Source of the DNA: Microbacterium esteraromaticum
GTDB lineage: Bacteria > Actinomycetota > Actinomycetes > Actinomycetales > Microbacteriaceae
Length of the DNA stretch: 64,000 nt
NCBI RefSeq assembly: GCF_017303215.1
Contig: NZ_JAEMWU010000001.1
Coordinates: forward strand, 1,178,001-1,242,000
Direction: 5' to 3'
How positions within the stretch are numbered: position 1 is the first letter of the stretch; each line of letters begins with the position of its first letter. The notes beneath the pieces were generated by a model, which worked only from the letters and a program-made list of their open reading frames with translations, did no database searches and was not told where the DNA came from. Positions 8,692 to 16,499 of this stretch are shown one piece after another. The translations under genes were made by a program, and so were the position numbers.

Positions 8692-8712
8692 GCCGCGCAA
8701 CTCGCACGACCG

Positions 8713-8744
8713 GCCCGGCTGTCCACTCTGGTGGACGGCCGGGC
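8713..8744 (+). terminator. Hairpin after the IniB-like gene
   Basis: GCCCGGC, TGTCCAC, loop TCTG, GTGGACG, GCCGGGC: a 14-bp stem with one T-G pair. There is no T run, so it may be a weak terminator or an mRNA 3' stabiliser that reduces expression of the downstream GTPases relative to the IniB-like protein. A TACACT hexamer follows at 8752-8757 and could restart transcription. Confidence 0.55.
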
Positions 8745-8786
8745 ACACCACTACACTCCTGAAACACCCGATCCGGAGCGAGAGCG

Positions 8787-9005
8787 ATGTCTTACGAACA
8801 CGACGACCGAGGGGCAGAAGGCCTGCCGGGCCCCGTCTGGGGAGACGGCGCCCTGTTCGACCCGCTCTCCACCGACTCGTTCAGTCAGGAGCTGGCAGGC
8901 ATCGACGAATCCGTCTGGGGAAATGCCGATCTGCTCTGGGAAGACGACGCCGTGGGAATCGTCGACCCGGGCGGTGACGCACCGGACGCCGATCCGCTCG
9001 GCTGA
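8787..9005 (+). CDS. Small acidic protein between the IniB-like and IniA-like genes
   Basis: A 72-residue, strongly acidic protein (about one fifth Asp or Glu) with no Cys. It contains two related Trp motifs, PVWGDGALFDPLSTDS and SVWGNADLLWEDDA. A purine-rich GAGCGAGAG lies before ATG 8787. Its stop touches an ATG of the next frame (TGATG), and the dynamin-like gene follows immediately, which argues that it is a real operon member. I do not recognise a family. A binding partner or adaptor for the GTPases is possible but not shown. Confidence 0.6.
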   Translation: MSYEHDDRGAEGLPGPVWGDGALFDPLSTDSFSQELAGIDESVWGNADLLWEDDAVGIVDPGGDAPDADPLG

Positions 9006-9025
9006 TGGGCGCAAGAGGGGGACAC

Positions 9026-10900
9026 GTGCCGGAGCAGCGCACATTCGCAGACAACAAGATCGTCGACGTCATCCATGAGGTCGGCGATCTCGCCGCGTCG
9101 GCGGGACGCGACGACCTCGCCACTCGGCTCGCGAACACACGCGCCCGCTTGGCGGACCCAGCCGTGCGCGTGATCGTGGTGGGTGAGTTCAAACAGGGCA
9201 AGAGCAAGCTCATCAACGCACTCGTCAATGCCCCGGCCTGCCCCGTTGACGACGACGTGGCGACCAGCGTGCCGACCACGGTCGGGTACGCTGATCAGCC
9301 CTCGGCATGGGTGCTCGAACGCAGCGACGACCACAGCGAACCACAGCGGCGGCAGATATCGCTCGAATCGCTCGCCGAGTACGTCTCGGAGCGCGGCAAT
9401 CCCGACAATGAACGCGGAGTGCTCGCGGCAGAGGTACTGCTGCCGCGCGAGATCCTGCGCGGCGGACTGACGCTCGTCGACTCGCCGGGGGTCGGCGGGC
9501 TGGAGTCGTCGAACTCGTTGGCCACGCTCGCTGCGCTCTCGTCCGCGCATGCCGTACTGCTGGTCTCGGACGCCTCGCAGGAGTACACCGAACCCGAGGT
9601 ACAGTTCCTGCAACACGCCATGCGGATCTCGCCGAACGTGGCCGCCGTGCTCGCCAAGACCGACCTGTACCCCGAGTGGCGGCGCATCGAACGAATAGAC
9701 CGCGAGCACCTGACCGGCCACGACGACGTGCCGATCTTCTCGGTCTCCAGCGACCTGCGCCTGCTCGCGGCCGAGTTGCAGGACCGCACGCTCAACGAGG
9801 AGTCCGGCTTTCCAGCCCTCGTCACGCATCTGCGGCGAGAGGTTCTGGGCCGTGCCGAGGTGATCCATGAGCGCAGCGCTGTACATGAACTCGCTTCGGT
9901 CGTCGACCAGTTGGAGATGTCGCTGAAGGCCGAACTGAACGCCCTGGTGAACCCAGAAGACACCCCACGCATGATCGCCGAGCTCGAGAACGCGAAGGCG
10001 AAGGCCGACGAGTTCCGCGGCCGCTCGGCCCGATGGCAGGTCACCCTCACCGACGGCATCGCCGACCTCGTCGCCGATATGGAACACGATGTGCGCGATC
10101 GGCTGCGCAAGGTGCAGCGCGAGGCCGAGAAGGCGATCGACGACGGCGATCCGGGGCCGGTCTGGGACCAGATCAGGGAGTGGTTGGACCAGCGGGTGAC
10201 CGCGGCGGTGTCGGAGACGTTCGTCTGGACCGATGAGCGTTCGCGATGGCTGGCCGAAGAGGTCGCCGACCTGTTCAGCCAGGACCAATCCGAGATCCCG
10301 ATCCACGATGTCTCCGACATCCAGGGCGTGCTGGACCCGGTCGATGACATCGCCGGTCTGGACCCCGGACAGCTCAGCGCGACCGAGAAGATGTACATCG
10401 GCGTGCGCGGGTCGTATGGCGGTGTGCTGATGGTGGGCCTGGCGACCGGACTGATCGGTATGGCGCTGATCAACCCGCTGTCGCTGCTGGCCGGTGTGCT
10501 CGTCGGCCGCCGTGCCTACCGCGAGGACATGAGCAATCGGCTCAGTCGCCGCCAGCAGGAGGCGAAGGTGATCGTACGCAAGTACATCGACGAGGTGACA
10601 TTCCAAGTCGGCAAACAGCTCAAGGACCGGTTGCGCCTGGTGCAACGGGGAACACGCGATCACTTCGGCGCTCTCGCCGAGGAACTGCACAGTTCGCTGG
10701 CCGAGGCGCTCCAACGGGCCAAGCAGGCAGCATCCGGATTCACCACCACCCGTGACCAACGGGTCGTCGCACTGCGCTCGCGCCTGGCGGAGCTCGAGAG
10801 CGTGCGCAAGGCCATCCCGGCGCTGCCACCCGTACCCGAACCCGCCGTGCGGGCCGGTGCGCAACCCGCCGGCGCGATCGGTGCGAAGGCGGCACGATGA
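9026..10900 (+). CDS. Dynamin-family GTPase, IniA-like
   Basis: A 624-residue bacterial dynamin-like protein. GTPase motifs: G1 GEFKQGKS (residues 53-60), G2 threonine in VPTTVGY, G3 DSPG (~152), G4 AKTD (~210). A long helical region follows, then a hydrophobic hairpin (GGVLMVGLATGLIGMALINP and the following helix, ~463-495) as in IniA paddle or membrane-insertion segments. The GTG at 9026 has GAGGGGG four bases upstream; an ATG at 9005 overlapping the preceding stop is the alternative. Mycobacterial IniA is a GTPase that mediates membrane fission and is induced by cell-wall drugs. The next GTPase gene overlaps by four bases. Confidence 0.87.
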   Translation: MPEQRTFADNKIVDVIHEVGDLAASAGRDDLATRLANTRARLADPAVRVIVVGEFKQGKSKLINALVNAPACPVDDDVATSVPTTVGYADQPSAWVLERSDDHSEPQRRQISLESLAEYVSERGNPDNERGVLAAEVLLPREILRGGLTLVDSPGVGGLESSNSLATLAALSSAHAVLLVSDASQEYTEPEVQFLQHAMRISPNVAAVLAKTDLYPEWRRIERIDREHLTGHDDVPIFSVSSDLRLLAAELQDRTLNEESGFPALVTHLRREVLGRAEVIHERSAVHELASVVDQLEMSLKAELNALVNPEDTPRMIAELENAKAKADEFRGRSARWQVTLTDGIADLVADMEHDVRDRLRKVQREAEKAIDDGDPGPVWDQIREWLDQRVTAAVSETFVWTDERSRWLAEEVADLFSQDQSEIPIHDVSDIQGVLDPVDDIAGLDPGQLSATEKMYIGVRGSYGGVLMVGLATGLIGMALINPLSLLAGVLVGRRAYREDMSNRLSRRQQEAKVIVRKYIDEVTFQVGKQLKDRLRLVQRGTRDHFGALAEELHSSLAEALQRAKQAASGFTTTRDQRVVALRSRLAELESVRKAIPALPPVPEPAVRAGAQPAGAIGAKAAR

Positions 10901-12552
10901 TCGCAACGGCCGCCGAGCCGGTGACGGACGACGTGATCGCCGACACCGAAGAGCTGTTGCGCACCAGTCGCATCGTCTACCAGGGCGACCGCGAGGCGAC
11001 CGCGTTGATCGACCAGCTCGAGGTGCGGCTGCACGAACCGTTGCGGCTGGCGCTGGCCGGGATCGTCAAGGCAGGAAAGTCCACGTTGCTGAACGCCCTG
11101 CTGGGCGAGCGGATTGCCGCGACCGACACCGCTGAGTGCACGCGGATCGTCACCTGGTACCGCTATTCATCGACCCCCGTCATCACGGTGCACCTCCGGG
11201 ATGGGCGTACCGAGCGGATGCCCATCCGGCGTGACCAGGGCCTGCTCGTGTTCGACCTCGGTGGCCGCACCGCCGAGGATATCGACTGGATCGACGTCGG
11301 GTGGCCGCTGGACGGGCTGGAATCGCTGATCCTCATCGACACCCCCGGCATCGCCTCGCTGTCGGGCGACACCTCGGCGCGAACGGCCCGCTTCCTGACC
11401 CCTGAGGACTCGCCCTCAGCGGCCGACGCGGTCGTCTATCTCATGCGGCATCTGCATGGTTCGGACGTGCGGTTCCTCGAGGCGTTCCGCGACACCGCCG
11501 CCGGAGCCGCACAGAGCGTGTGCGCGGTGGCTGTGCTCTCGCGCACCGATGAGATCGGCTCGGGCCGCATCGACTCGCTGCTGTCGGCACGCCGCGTCGC
11601 CGCGCGCTACGAGCGCGACGGAGCCCTGTCGGCACTCGCCCTCGGCGTCGTCCCTGTCGCGGGGCTGCTGGCCGAGGGGGCGCGCACCCTACGTGAGAGT
11701 GAGTTCATCGCCCTCCGCACACTCGCCGGGCTCGAACGCGACGAACGTGAGCGGCTGCTCGTCTCGGCCGACCGCTTCACCCGCCCCAGCGATGCGACCG
11801 GACTCAGCGTCACGGTGCGTGAAGAGCTGCTCGCGCGCTTCGGCATCTTCGGGGTGCGCTTGGCGACCGCGATCATCCGCGGCGGTGTCACGACCTCGTC
11901 AGAGCTGTCGGATGCCCTCGTACAGCAGAGCGGGCTGATCGAACTGCAGCAGTTCGTGTACACGCAGTTCCAGCCCCGTTCTGAGACGTTGAAGGCGCGC
12001 GGTGTCGTGCTGCAGCTGCAGGCACTGGTGCAACGCGCTCCGCGTCCCGGCACCGATCGCATCCGCTCAGGTATTGAGCGGTTCACCGCCTCCGCGCACG
12101 TCCTGCGCGAACTCGCATTGCTTGCCGAGGCGCGTTCCACCGGCTTGCCGTTGGGCGAAGCGGAAGCAGCCGACGCGGCACGCATCCTCGGGGCGGGCGG
12201 CGTGACGGCATCCGATCGCCTCGCCCTGCCTGCCGACGCCACTCCGGTGGACATCGGTGAACGTGCCTTCTCAGAGATGGATCGGTGGCGCGCGCTCGCC
12301 GCGTCACCGTTGGTCGAAAGGAACGCGGCAGCGGTGTACGAAGCCGTTCTTCGGACCCTGGCAGGGATCGTCTCAGAGCTCGGGCTGGCCCGGGCCCTCC
12401 GGCCCGCGGCGCACATCGAACCGGCGAGCGGACCAGGCGATGGCGCGGGGCATGACGCTGGCCAGCAGAGCCAGAGCGACAAGCGCGGCTTGCGCCGCAA
12501 GAAGCGGCTGAAGTGGTTCCCCTTTGGCGCCCAGCGCGATCCACTCGGGTGA
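10897..12552 (+). CDS. Dynamin-family GTPase, IniC-like
   Basis: A 551-residue second dynamin-like protein, translationally coupled to the first (ATGA). G1 is GIVKAGKS (residues 55-62), G2 threonine lies in AATDTAECTRIV, G3 is DTPG (~148) and G4 is SRTD (~215). No clear transmembrane hairpin is seen, unlike its partner, which fits the IniA/IniC pairing where one subunit may act as a soluble partner. The last ~60 residues are low-complexity and end with a very basic stretch (KRGLRRKKRLKW). The final 180 bases are antisense to the coding end of the membrane protein on the other strand. Confidence 0.86.
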   Translation: MIATAAEPVTDDVIADTEELLRTSRIVYQGDREATALIDQLEVRLHEPLRLALAGIVKAGKSTLLNALLGERIAATDTAECTRIVTWYRYSSTPVITVHLRDGRTERMPIRRDQGLLVFDLGGRTAEDIDWIDVGWPLDGLESLILIDTPGIASLSGDTSARTARFLTPEDSPSAADAVVYLMRHLHGSDVRFLEAFRDTAAGAAQSVCAVAVLSRTDEIGSGRIDSLLSARRVAARYERDGALSALALGVVPVAGLLAEGARTLRESEFIALRTLAGLERDERERLLVSADRFTRPSDATGLSVTVREELLARFGIFGVRLATAIIRGGVTTSSELSDALVQQSGLIELQQFVYTQFQPRSETLKARGVVLQLQALVQRAPRPGTDRIRSGIERFTASAHVLRELALLAEARSTGLPLGEAEAADAARILGAGGVTASDRLALPADATPVDIGERAFSEMDRWRALAASPLVERNAAAVYEAVLRTLAGIVSELGLARALRPAAHIEPASGPGDGAGHDAGQQSQSDKRGLRRKKRLKWFPFGAQRDPLG

Positions 12553-13020
12553 CATCAGCACCAGCAACGCCAGCAGCCCGAAGGTCAGCAACTGCCACCA
12601 GCGGATGTGCGGGCGCCGCCCCATGAACGACACCAGCAGTGTCAGCTGGATGAACAGCACCGCCACCAGCAGCCCGAACACGACCCAGAAGACGATGTCG
12701 GCGGCGCTCTCATAGGTGGCCTCGGCCCGATCCTCGGTCACCGTTTGAGCGACCTCGACGATCTCGGGCAGCAGATCCTCTCGGATGACGAACAGGTAGA
12801 CGATGGTGAAGGCACCGACCGCGAAGCTGATGATCCACAGGAACTGACTCAGTCGGATCGAGAACGGCGGAGTCGCCTTGATCACCACCGGAGGCTGGTT
12901 GGGGCTCGCCAGCGTCGGCCGGGCCGGCAACTCGCGCGCGCCATACCGCGCGACCGACCCGCCGGCCCCCTCCCGAGAAGGAGGAGGCGGCGGGTCGGTC
13001 CTGCGGGATGCGTCAGTCAT
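12373..13020 (-). CDS. Four-helix membrane protein of the ini-like locus
   Basis: A 215-residue protein. A Pro/Arg-rich cytoplasmic N-terminus of about 55 residues is followed by four hydrophobic segments: LSQFLWIISFAVGAFTIVYL, DIVFWVVFGLLVAVLFIQLT, WWQLLTFGLLALLVLMSPEW and PLLAAQAALVALALLASVMP. Its ATG overlaps the stop of the second IniB-like gene by eight bases (ATGACTGA), so the two are translationally coupled. Its last 180 bases overlap the 3' end of the IniC-like gene on the other strand, including most of helix 4. No family recognised; it could anchor the IniB-like protein or the GTPases. Confidence 0.75.
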   Translation of the reverse strand: MTDASRRTDPPPPPSREGAGGSVARYGARELPARPTLASPNQPPVVIKATPPFSIRLSQFLWIISFAVGAFTIVYLFVIREDLLPEIVEVAQTVTEDRAEATYESAADIVFWVVFGLLVAVLFIQLTLLVSFMGRRPHIRWWQLLTFGLLALLVLMSPEWIALGAKGEPLQPLLAAQAALVALALLASVMPRAIAWSARRFDVRRGPEGPGQPEL

Positions 13021-13813
13021 CCTCGAGCGGTGCATCCAGCGGTGCGTCGTCCACGGGGGCGGAGGACTCCGCACCGTACGAGTCGCCCTCGCCAGCGGTC
13101 ATGTCGCTCTCCAGTACGTCCGCGGGCTCCGGTACATCGGCCGGTGGCGGCGGGGGAGCGGCGGCAGGGGCCGCGGCCTCGGTGACCTCGGTCACCGCAG
13201 CAGCCGTCGTCGCCGTGGCCGTGGCGACGTCCTCGGGAGTCGCCTCTTCGGCAACCGTTGCGTCGGCGCCCTCGTCGCCGGCGGCACCCTCTTCGGGCAC
13301 CGTGCCGGTCTGGTTGAAGCTGCCGTCGTTGGTCTCGTTGCCGATCGAGACGTCGCCGACCGTCATGTCGACGTCGGAGTCGACGACCGACACATCGTCG
13401 CCGGCGGCGATCGAATCGTCGCCCGAAGCGACCACGGCCTCTTGATCGAACAGCTGCGTGACGTCGCCGCCCTCGGTCCAGATGTTCTGGTTCACCGACT
13501 GGTCAACGATCGTCGAGCGGGCATCCACAGTGGTGTACTGCTGCACCATGCGGACGATCTCGCGCACCGTCTCGTGGTTGTCCGGGCCGGGAGGCGGCGG
13601 CGGAGGTGGAGTGTCGTGATGGATCACCCGTGGGTGATCGACGATGACCGGCCGCACGGCCGCGACGTCGGCCATGCAGACGTCCTGCAGGCCATTGTCG
13701 GCGAGCGTAGCGGTGGGCCGCGCGACGAACTCGTCGGCGGCCTCCTGATCTCTGAGCAGACTCAAGATGAACGCGAACAGTGCGTCCGCGATCGTCTCAA
13801 CTGGTGAAGTCAT
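13013..13813 (-). CDS. IniB-like protein with IniB N-terminal domain
   Basis: A 266-residue protein. Residues 1-55 (ADALFAFILSLLRDQEAADE, ATLADNGLQDV) match the helical IniB N-terminal domain. A His/Pro linker follows, then ARSTIVDQSVNQNI (~98-112), the cassette SGDDSIAAGDDV ... DMTVGDVSIGNETNDGSFN (~128-165), and an Ala/Glu/Pro-rich acidic tail. The two middle cassettes are shared with the 7600 protein. AAGGGGG six bases upstream fixes the ATG at 13813. It is coupled to the downstream membrane protein. A candidate -10 TACGAT (13901-13896) and the shared upstream motif lie about 90 and 107 bases before the start. Confidence 0.85.
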   Translation of the reverse strand: MTSPVETIADALFAFILSLLRDQEAADEFVARPTATLADNGLQDVCMADVAAVRPVIVDHPRVIHHDTPPPPPPPGPDNHETVREIVRMVQQYTTVDARSTIVDQSVNQNIWTEGGDVTQLFDQEAVVASGDDSIAAGDDVSVVDSDVDMTVGDVSIGNETNDGSFNQTGTVPEEGAAGDEGADATVAEEATPEDVATATATTAAAVTEVTEAAAPAAAPPPPPADVPEPADVLESDMTAGEGDSYGAESSAPVDDAPLDAPLEDD

Positions 13814-13895
13814 CTGCAGCCCCCTTCAACATCTGTGATCATTTCTCGCATCCCGGCTCTACCCCCTCCGGCGGCCGGAACCACATCTTGTTTGG

Positions 13896-13901
13896 ATCGT
13901 A
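13896..13901 (-). promoter_or_regulatory. -10 candidate for the second IniB-like gene
   Basis: TACGAT on the minus strand. The end of the shared CCCCCGATGCCG block is 18 bases upstream, where a -35 element or an activator would sit. Confidence 0.35.
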
Positions 13902-13919
13902 TGCGCCCTCGTCCTCGCA

Positions 13920-13968
13920 CGGCATCGGGGGATTGCCCGATACCGCGTAGGGGGGTCACGGGGGTTCG
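13920..13968 (-). promoter_or_regulatory. Candidate operator shared by the two IniB-like genes, copy 2
   Basis: On the minus strand it reads CGAACCCCCG ... TATCGGG ... CCCCCGATGCCG, matching copy 1 at 7485-7532 in order and spacing. It slightly overlaps the 3' end of the regulator gene. Confidence 0.4.
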
Positions 13969-16481
13969 GTCGAATACCCCGCGCCGATCCCGCCGTCACC
14001 GAACAACTGACGCAACCGCGCCAGCAATTCGGACCGGGAGGTTGCACCGAGCCGGCGTCGGATGTGCGCGATGTGGTGTTCGGCTGTGCGCGGCGAGATG
14101 AAGATCGACTCGCCGATCTCGGCGTACGTCTTGCCCTGCACGACCAGCCTGGCGACCTCGATCTCGCGTTCGCTGAGCACCTCTTCCGGCGGTGACTGCG
14201 CTGCGCTCTCGGCGTCATCGCCCGCGTTCGGAGCAGGCCGACGCGTGCCGTCGTTGGGATGAAGCTCCCGTGCACAGGCGAGCAACTGCGTTGCCGTCTT
14301 GCGGTCGTCGGTCTTGGCCGCGCCATGTCCGGCCAGTCGTGCCGCGTCCCACATCAGGCCCACCGAGGCCAGACCTTCGGCGGCGCTCGCGACGGCATCC
14401 GCATCGACCGAGCCAGCGAGCACGTCGGTCCAGACCTTGCCGGCGCGCGCCATGCTCGCCGCCACACGGCTACGGCCGGCAGCGGCGACCAGCGCCTTCG
14501 CATGCGGAGCGAGCAGATCGGGTCGGCTCAGCAGAATGCCCTGCTGGATGCCCGCCCAGTGGACGTGCGCCGACCAGGTCGACGGATCGCCGAGACCCGC
14601 GACGATCCGCTGTGCGCGGTCGAGCAGAGGCGCCACCCGGGTCGCGTCGCCGACGCGCGCCGCGGCGCTGATCAACTCGGCCAGCGGATGCAACAGATAC
14701 AGGTCGACATCGATTCGCAGCAGGCTTCCGCGCGCCTCACGCCAGACAGCTTCGAGCCCCGCTGCGTCGTCGTAGCGGCGTGCAATCGCGACACGGACGC
14801 TGTGCAACAGGACTGCGTCGCGGGCGCTCAATGCCGCGGGGGCCGTCGTCATCGCCCGTTCGAGCAGCTCCTTGGCGTCGACCGGGTGCGCGCGCTGCAC
14901 CGCGACCCACGCGCTCCACAGCAGTAGTCGCGTGCGCGCCCACGGGCCGCCATGGTCGCGCTCCACGGCATCTCCGAGCACGCTCTGTGCGGTCGTGAGG
15001 CGGCCCAGATTGAGTGCGACGATCGTGGTGATCACCGCGGGAAGCTCGACGACGGCATCCGTGCGCTGCGCACTGGAGTACATCTCGGCGGCGCGCACCA
15101 GCTCGGGCAACGCGGCCTCGGGAGGGCCCGGCGACACGGTGCTCAGCAGGCCCGTGCGCAGCAATCGCATTGAGACCCCGGCCGCGGTCGGCAGCTCCGG
15201 GTCGTCAGGAGGGACGGATGCCGGTTGCTCGCCGACGCCGAGGGCCGCGATCGTGGCGTTCATGAGGGCGCTGACGGTGCTCGGGCGTACGAGCTGATAC
15301 ACCTCGTGTGCCTGCGCCATCATGCCGCGCGACGACCACATCGCCGCGGATACGTCCGCCATCGGCGAGAGCTCGTCGGGCGATGCCGAGCGCACCCCCT
15401 CATCGACGAAGCCTGTGGCCCCTTCGAGATCGCCCGTCGCCCAGGCCGCATGCGCGCGGCGGGCCGCCAGTTGCTGGGGCGGGGCGCCGTACTCGGCGGC
15501 GGTGTCATAGAGCTCGGCCGCGCGGTCGGGGCGGGCTGCCAGCATCCGGTCGGCCGACACGATCAGCGCCTCAGCCAGCCGCGGATCGCGCATCGCCCGT
15601 TCGTCCTCGCGCTGAGTCAGTGCGTCGGGGTGGTGCGCGTACAGGTCGATGAGACGGCGCGTCGGCATCGCCTCGCGCACGGCGGCGCGCACCAGTGGTG
15701 AGGCGTCGCCGCTGCGCAGCAGCAACCCCTGCGCGTACCCCTGCAACGCCCAGTCATCCGCGCCGTCGGCAGCGTCGGATGCGGGATAGGCCTCACCCGC
15801 CGCGCTCACGCACACCGTCTCGACAGCGCGCCGCAGTGCGTCGTCGAGGCTGTCGAGGCGGTGCGCCACCAACTCGCTCAGCGCACGATCGAGCGCCACA
15901 TGAGAGCCATCGAACGCGCAGTCGCGCTGATCATGGTGCTGCACTGCGGCGGCGACCAACCACGACATGCCGCACGTGCTGCGCAGCACGTGACTGATGC
16001 AGTCGTCGCTCATCGTCACATCGAGGGCTTCGAGATGGTCGAGCACGTCCGAGCGCGACACGTGGCCGAGCACGATGGCAGGAACCTGCTGCTCGAGGCG
16101 CCGGGTGATGGCGCGTACCGCGGGCCGTGCCGGCCAGGGGCGTCGGGCGATGATCAGCGCCGCTGACGGATCCTCGGCGCGCGCGCCCAGCTGCGTCAGC
16201 TCGGTCTCGGAGAGCAGGTGCAGGTCGTCGACCAGCAGCACGTGCTCGGCGGGCACGTCGTCGAGCGCGTCGACGGCATCGTGGGCGAGTACGACCTCTC
16301 GCGAGTCCTCGACGAGCAGATCATGAAGGTGATGGAGCCCTGTCGACTTTCCGGATCCCGCGGTGCCCACCAGCGCGGCTCGGGGGATGCGGTGAGTGAC
16401 GGCGTCGAGTGCAGGGCGCAACGGGCGCTCCCATGTCAACGGCCCGCCCGTGGACGGACTCTCGACGATGAGCGTAGACAT
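13956..16481 (-). CDS. LuxR-type regulator with ATPase domain, IniR-like
   Basis: An 841-residue regulator. N-terminal P-loop ATPase: Walker A GTAGSGKS (residues 39-46) and Walker B VLLVDDLHLL (~80-90). A long helical, probably TPR-like middle follows, then a C-terminal LuxR helix-turn-helix (LSEREIEVARLVVQGKTYAEI, SPRTAEHHIAHIRRRLGA, ~780-830). Size and layout resemble Rv0339c (IniR), the activator next to iniBAC in M. tuberculosis, about 830 aa from memory. ATG 16481 is preferred over GTG 16493 because of GGAAG upstream. It follows the Hsp70-like gene by 18 bases on the same strand. Confidence 0.85.
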   Translation of the reverse strand: MSTLIVESPSTGGPLTWERPLRPALDAVTHRIPRAALVGTAGSGKSTGLHHLHDLLVEDSREVVLAHDAVDALDDVPAEHVLLVDDLHLLSETELTQLGARAEDPSAALIIARRPWPARPAVRAITRRLEQQVPAIVLGHVSRSDVLDHLEALDVTMSDDCISHVLRSTCGMSWLVAAAVQHHDQRDCAFDGSHVALDRALSELVAHRLDSLDDALRRAVETVCVSAAGEAYPASDAADGADDWALQGYAQGLLLRSGDASPLVRAAVREAMPTRRLIDLYAHHPDALTQREDERAMRDPRLAEALIVSADRMLAARPDRAAELYDTAAEYGAPPQQLAARRAHAAWATGDLEGATGFVDEGVRSASPDELSPMADVSAAMWSSRGMMAQAHEVYQLVRPSTVSALMNATIAALGVGEQPASVPPDDPELPTAAGVSMRLLRTGLLSTVSPGPPEAALPELVRAAEMYSSAQRTDAVVELPAVITTIVALNLGRLTTAQSVLGDAVERDHGGPWARTRLLLWSAWVAVQRAHPVDAKELLERAMTTAPAALSARDAVLLHSVRVAIARRYDDAAGLEAVWREARGSLLRIDVDLYLLHPLAELISAAARVGDATRVAPLLDRAQRIVAGLGDPSTWSAHVHWAGIQQGILLSRPDLLAPHAKALVAAAGRSRVAASMARAGKVWTDVLAGSVDADAVASAAEGLASVGLMWDAARLAGHGAAKTDDRKTATQLLACARELHPNDGTRRPAPNAGDDAESAAQSPPEEVLSEREIEVARLVVQGKTYAEIGESIFISPRTAEHHIAHIRRRLGATSRSELLARLRQLFGDGGIGAGYSTEPP

Positions 16482-16499
16482 GCGACTCAGCACTTCCGG

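Noticed and set aside
8885..10906. Minus-strand open frame of about 670 codons opposite the IniA-like gene
   Set aside because: The plus strand carries all GTPase motifs in order; the antisense frame has no motif.
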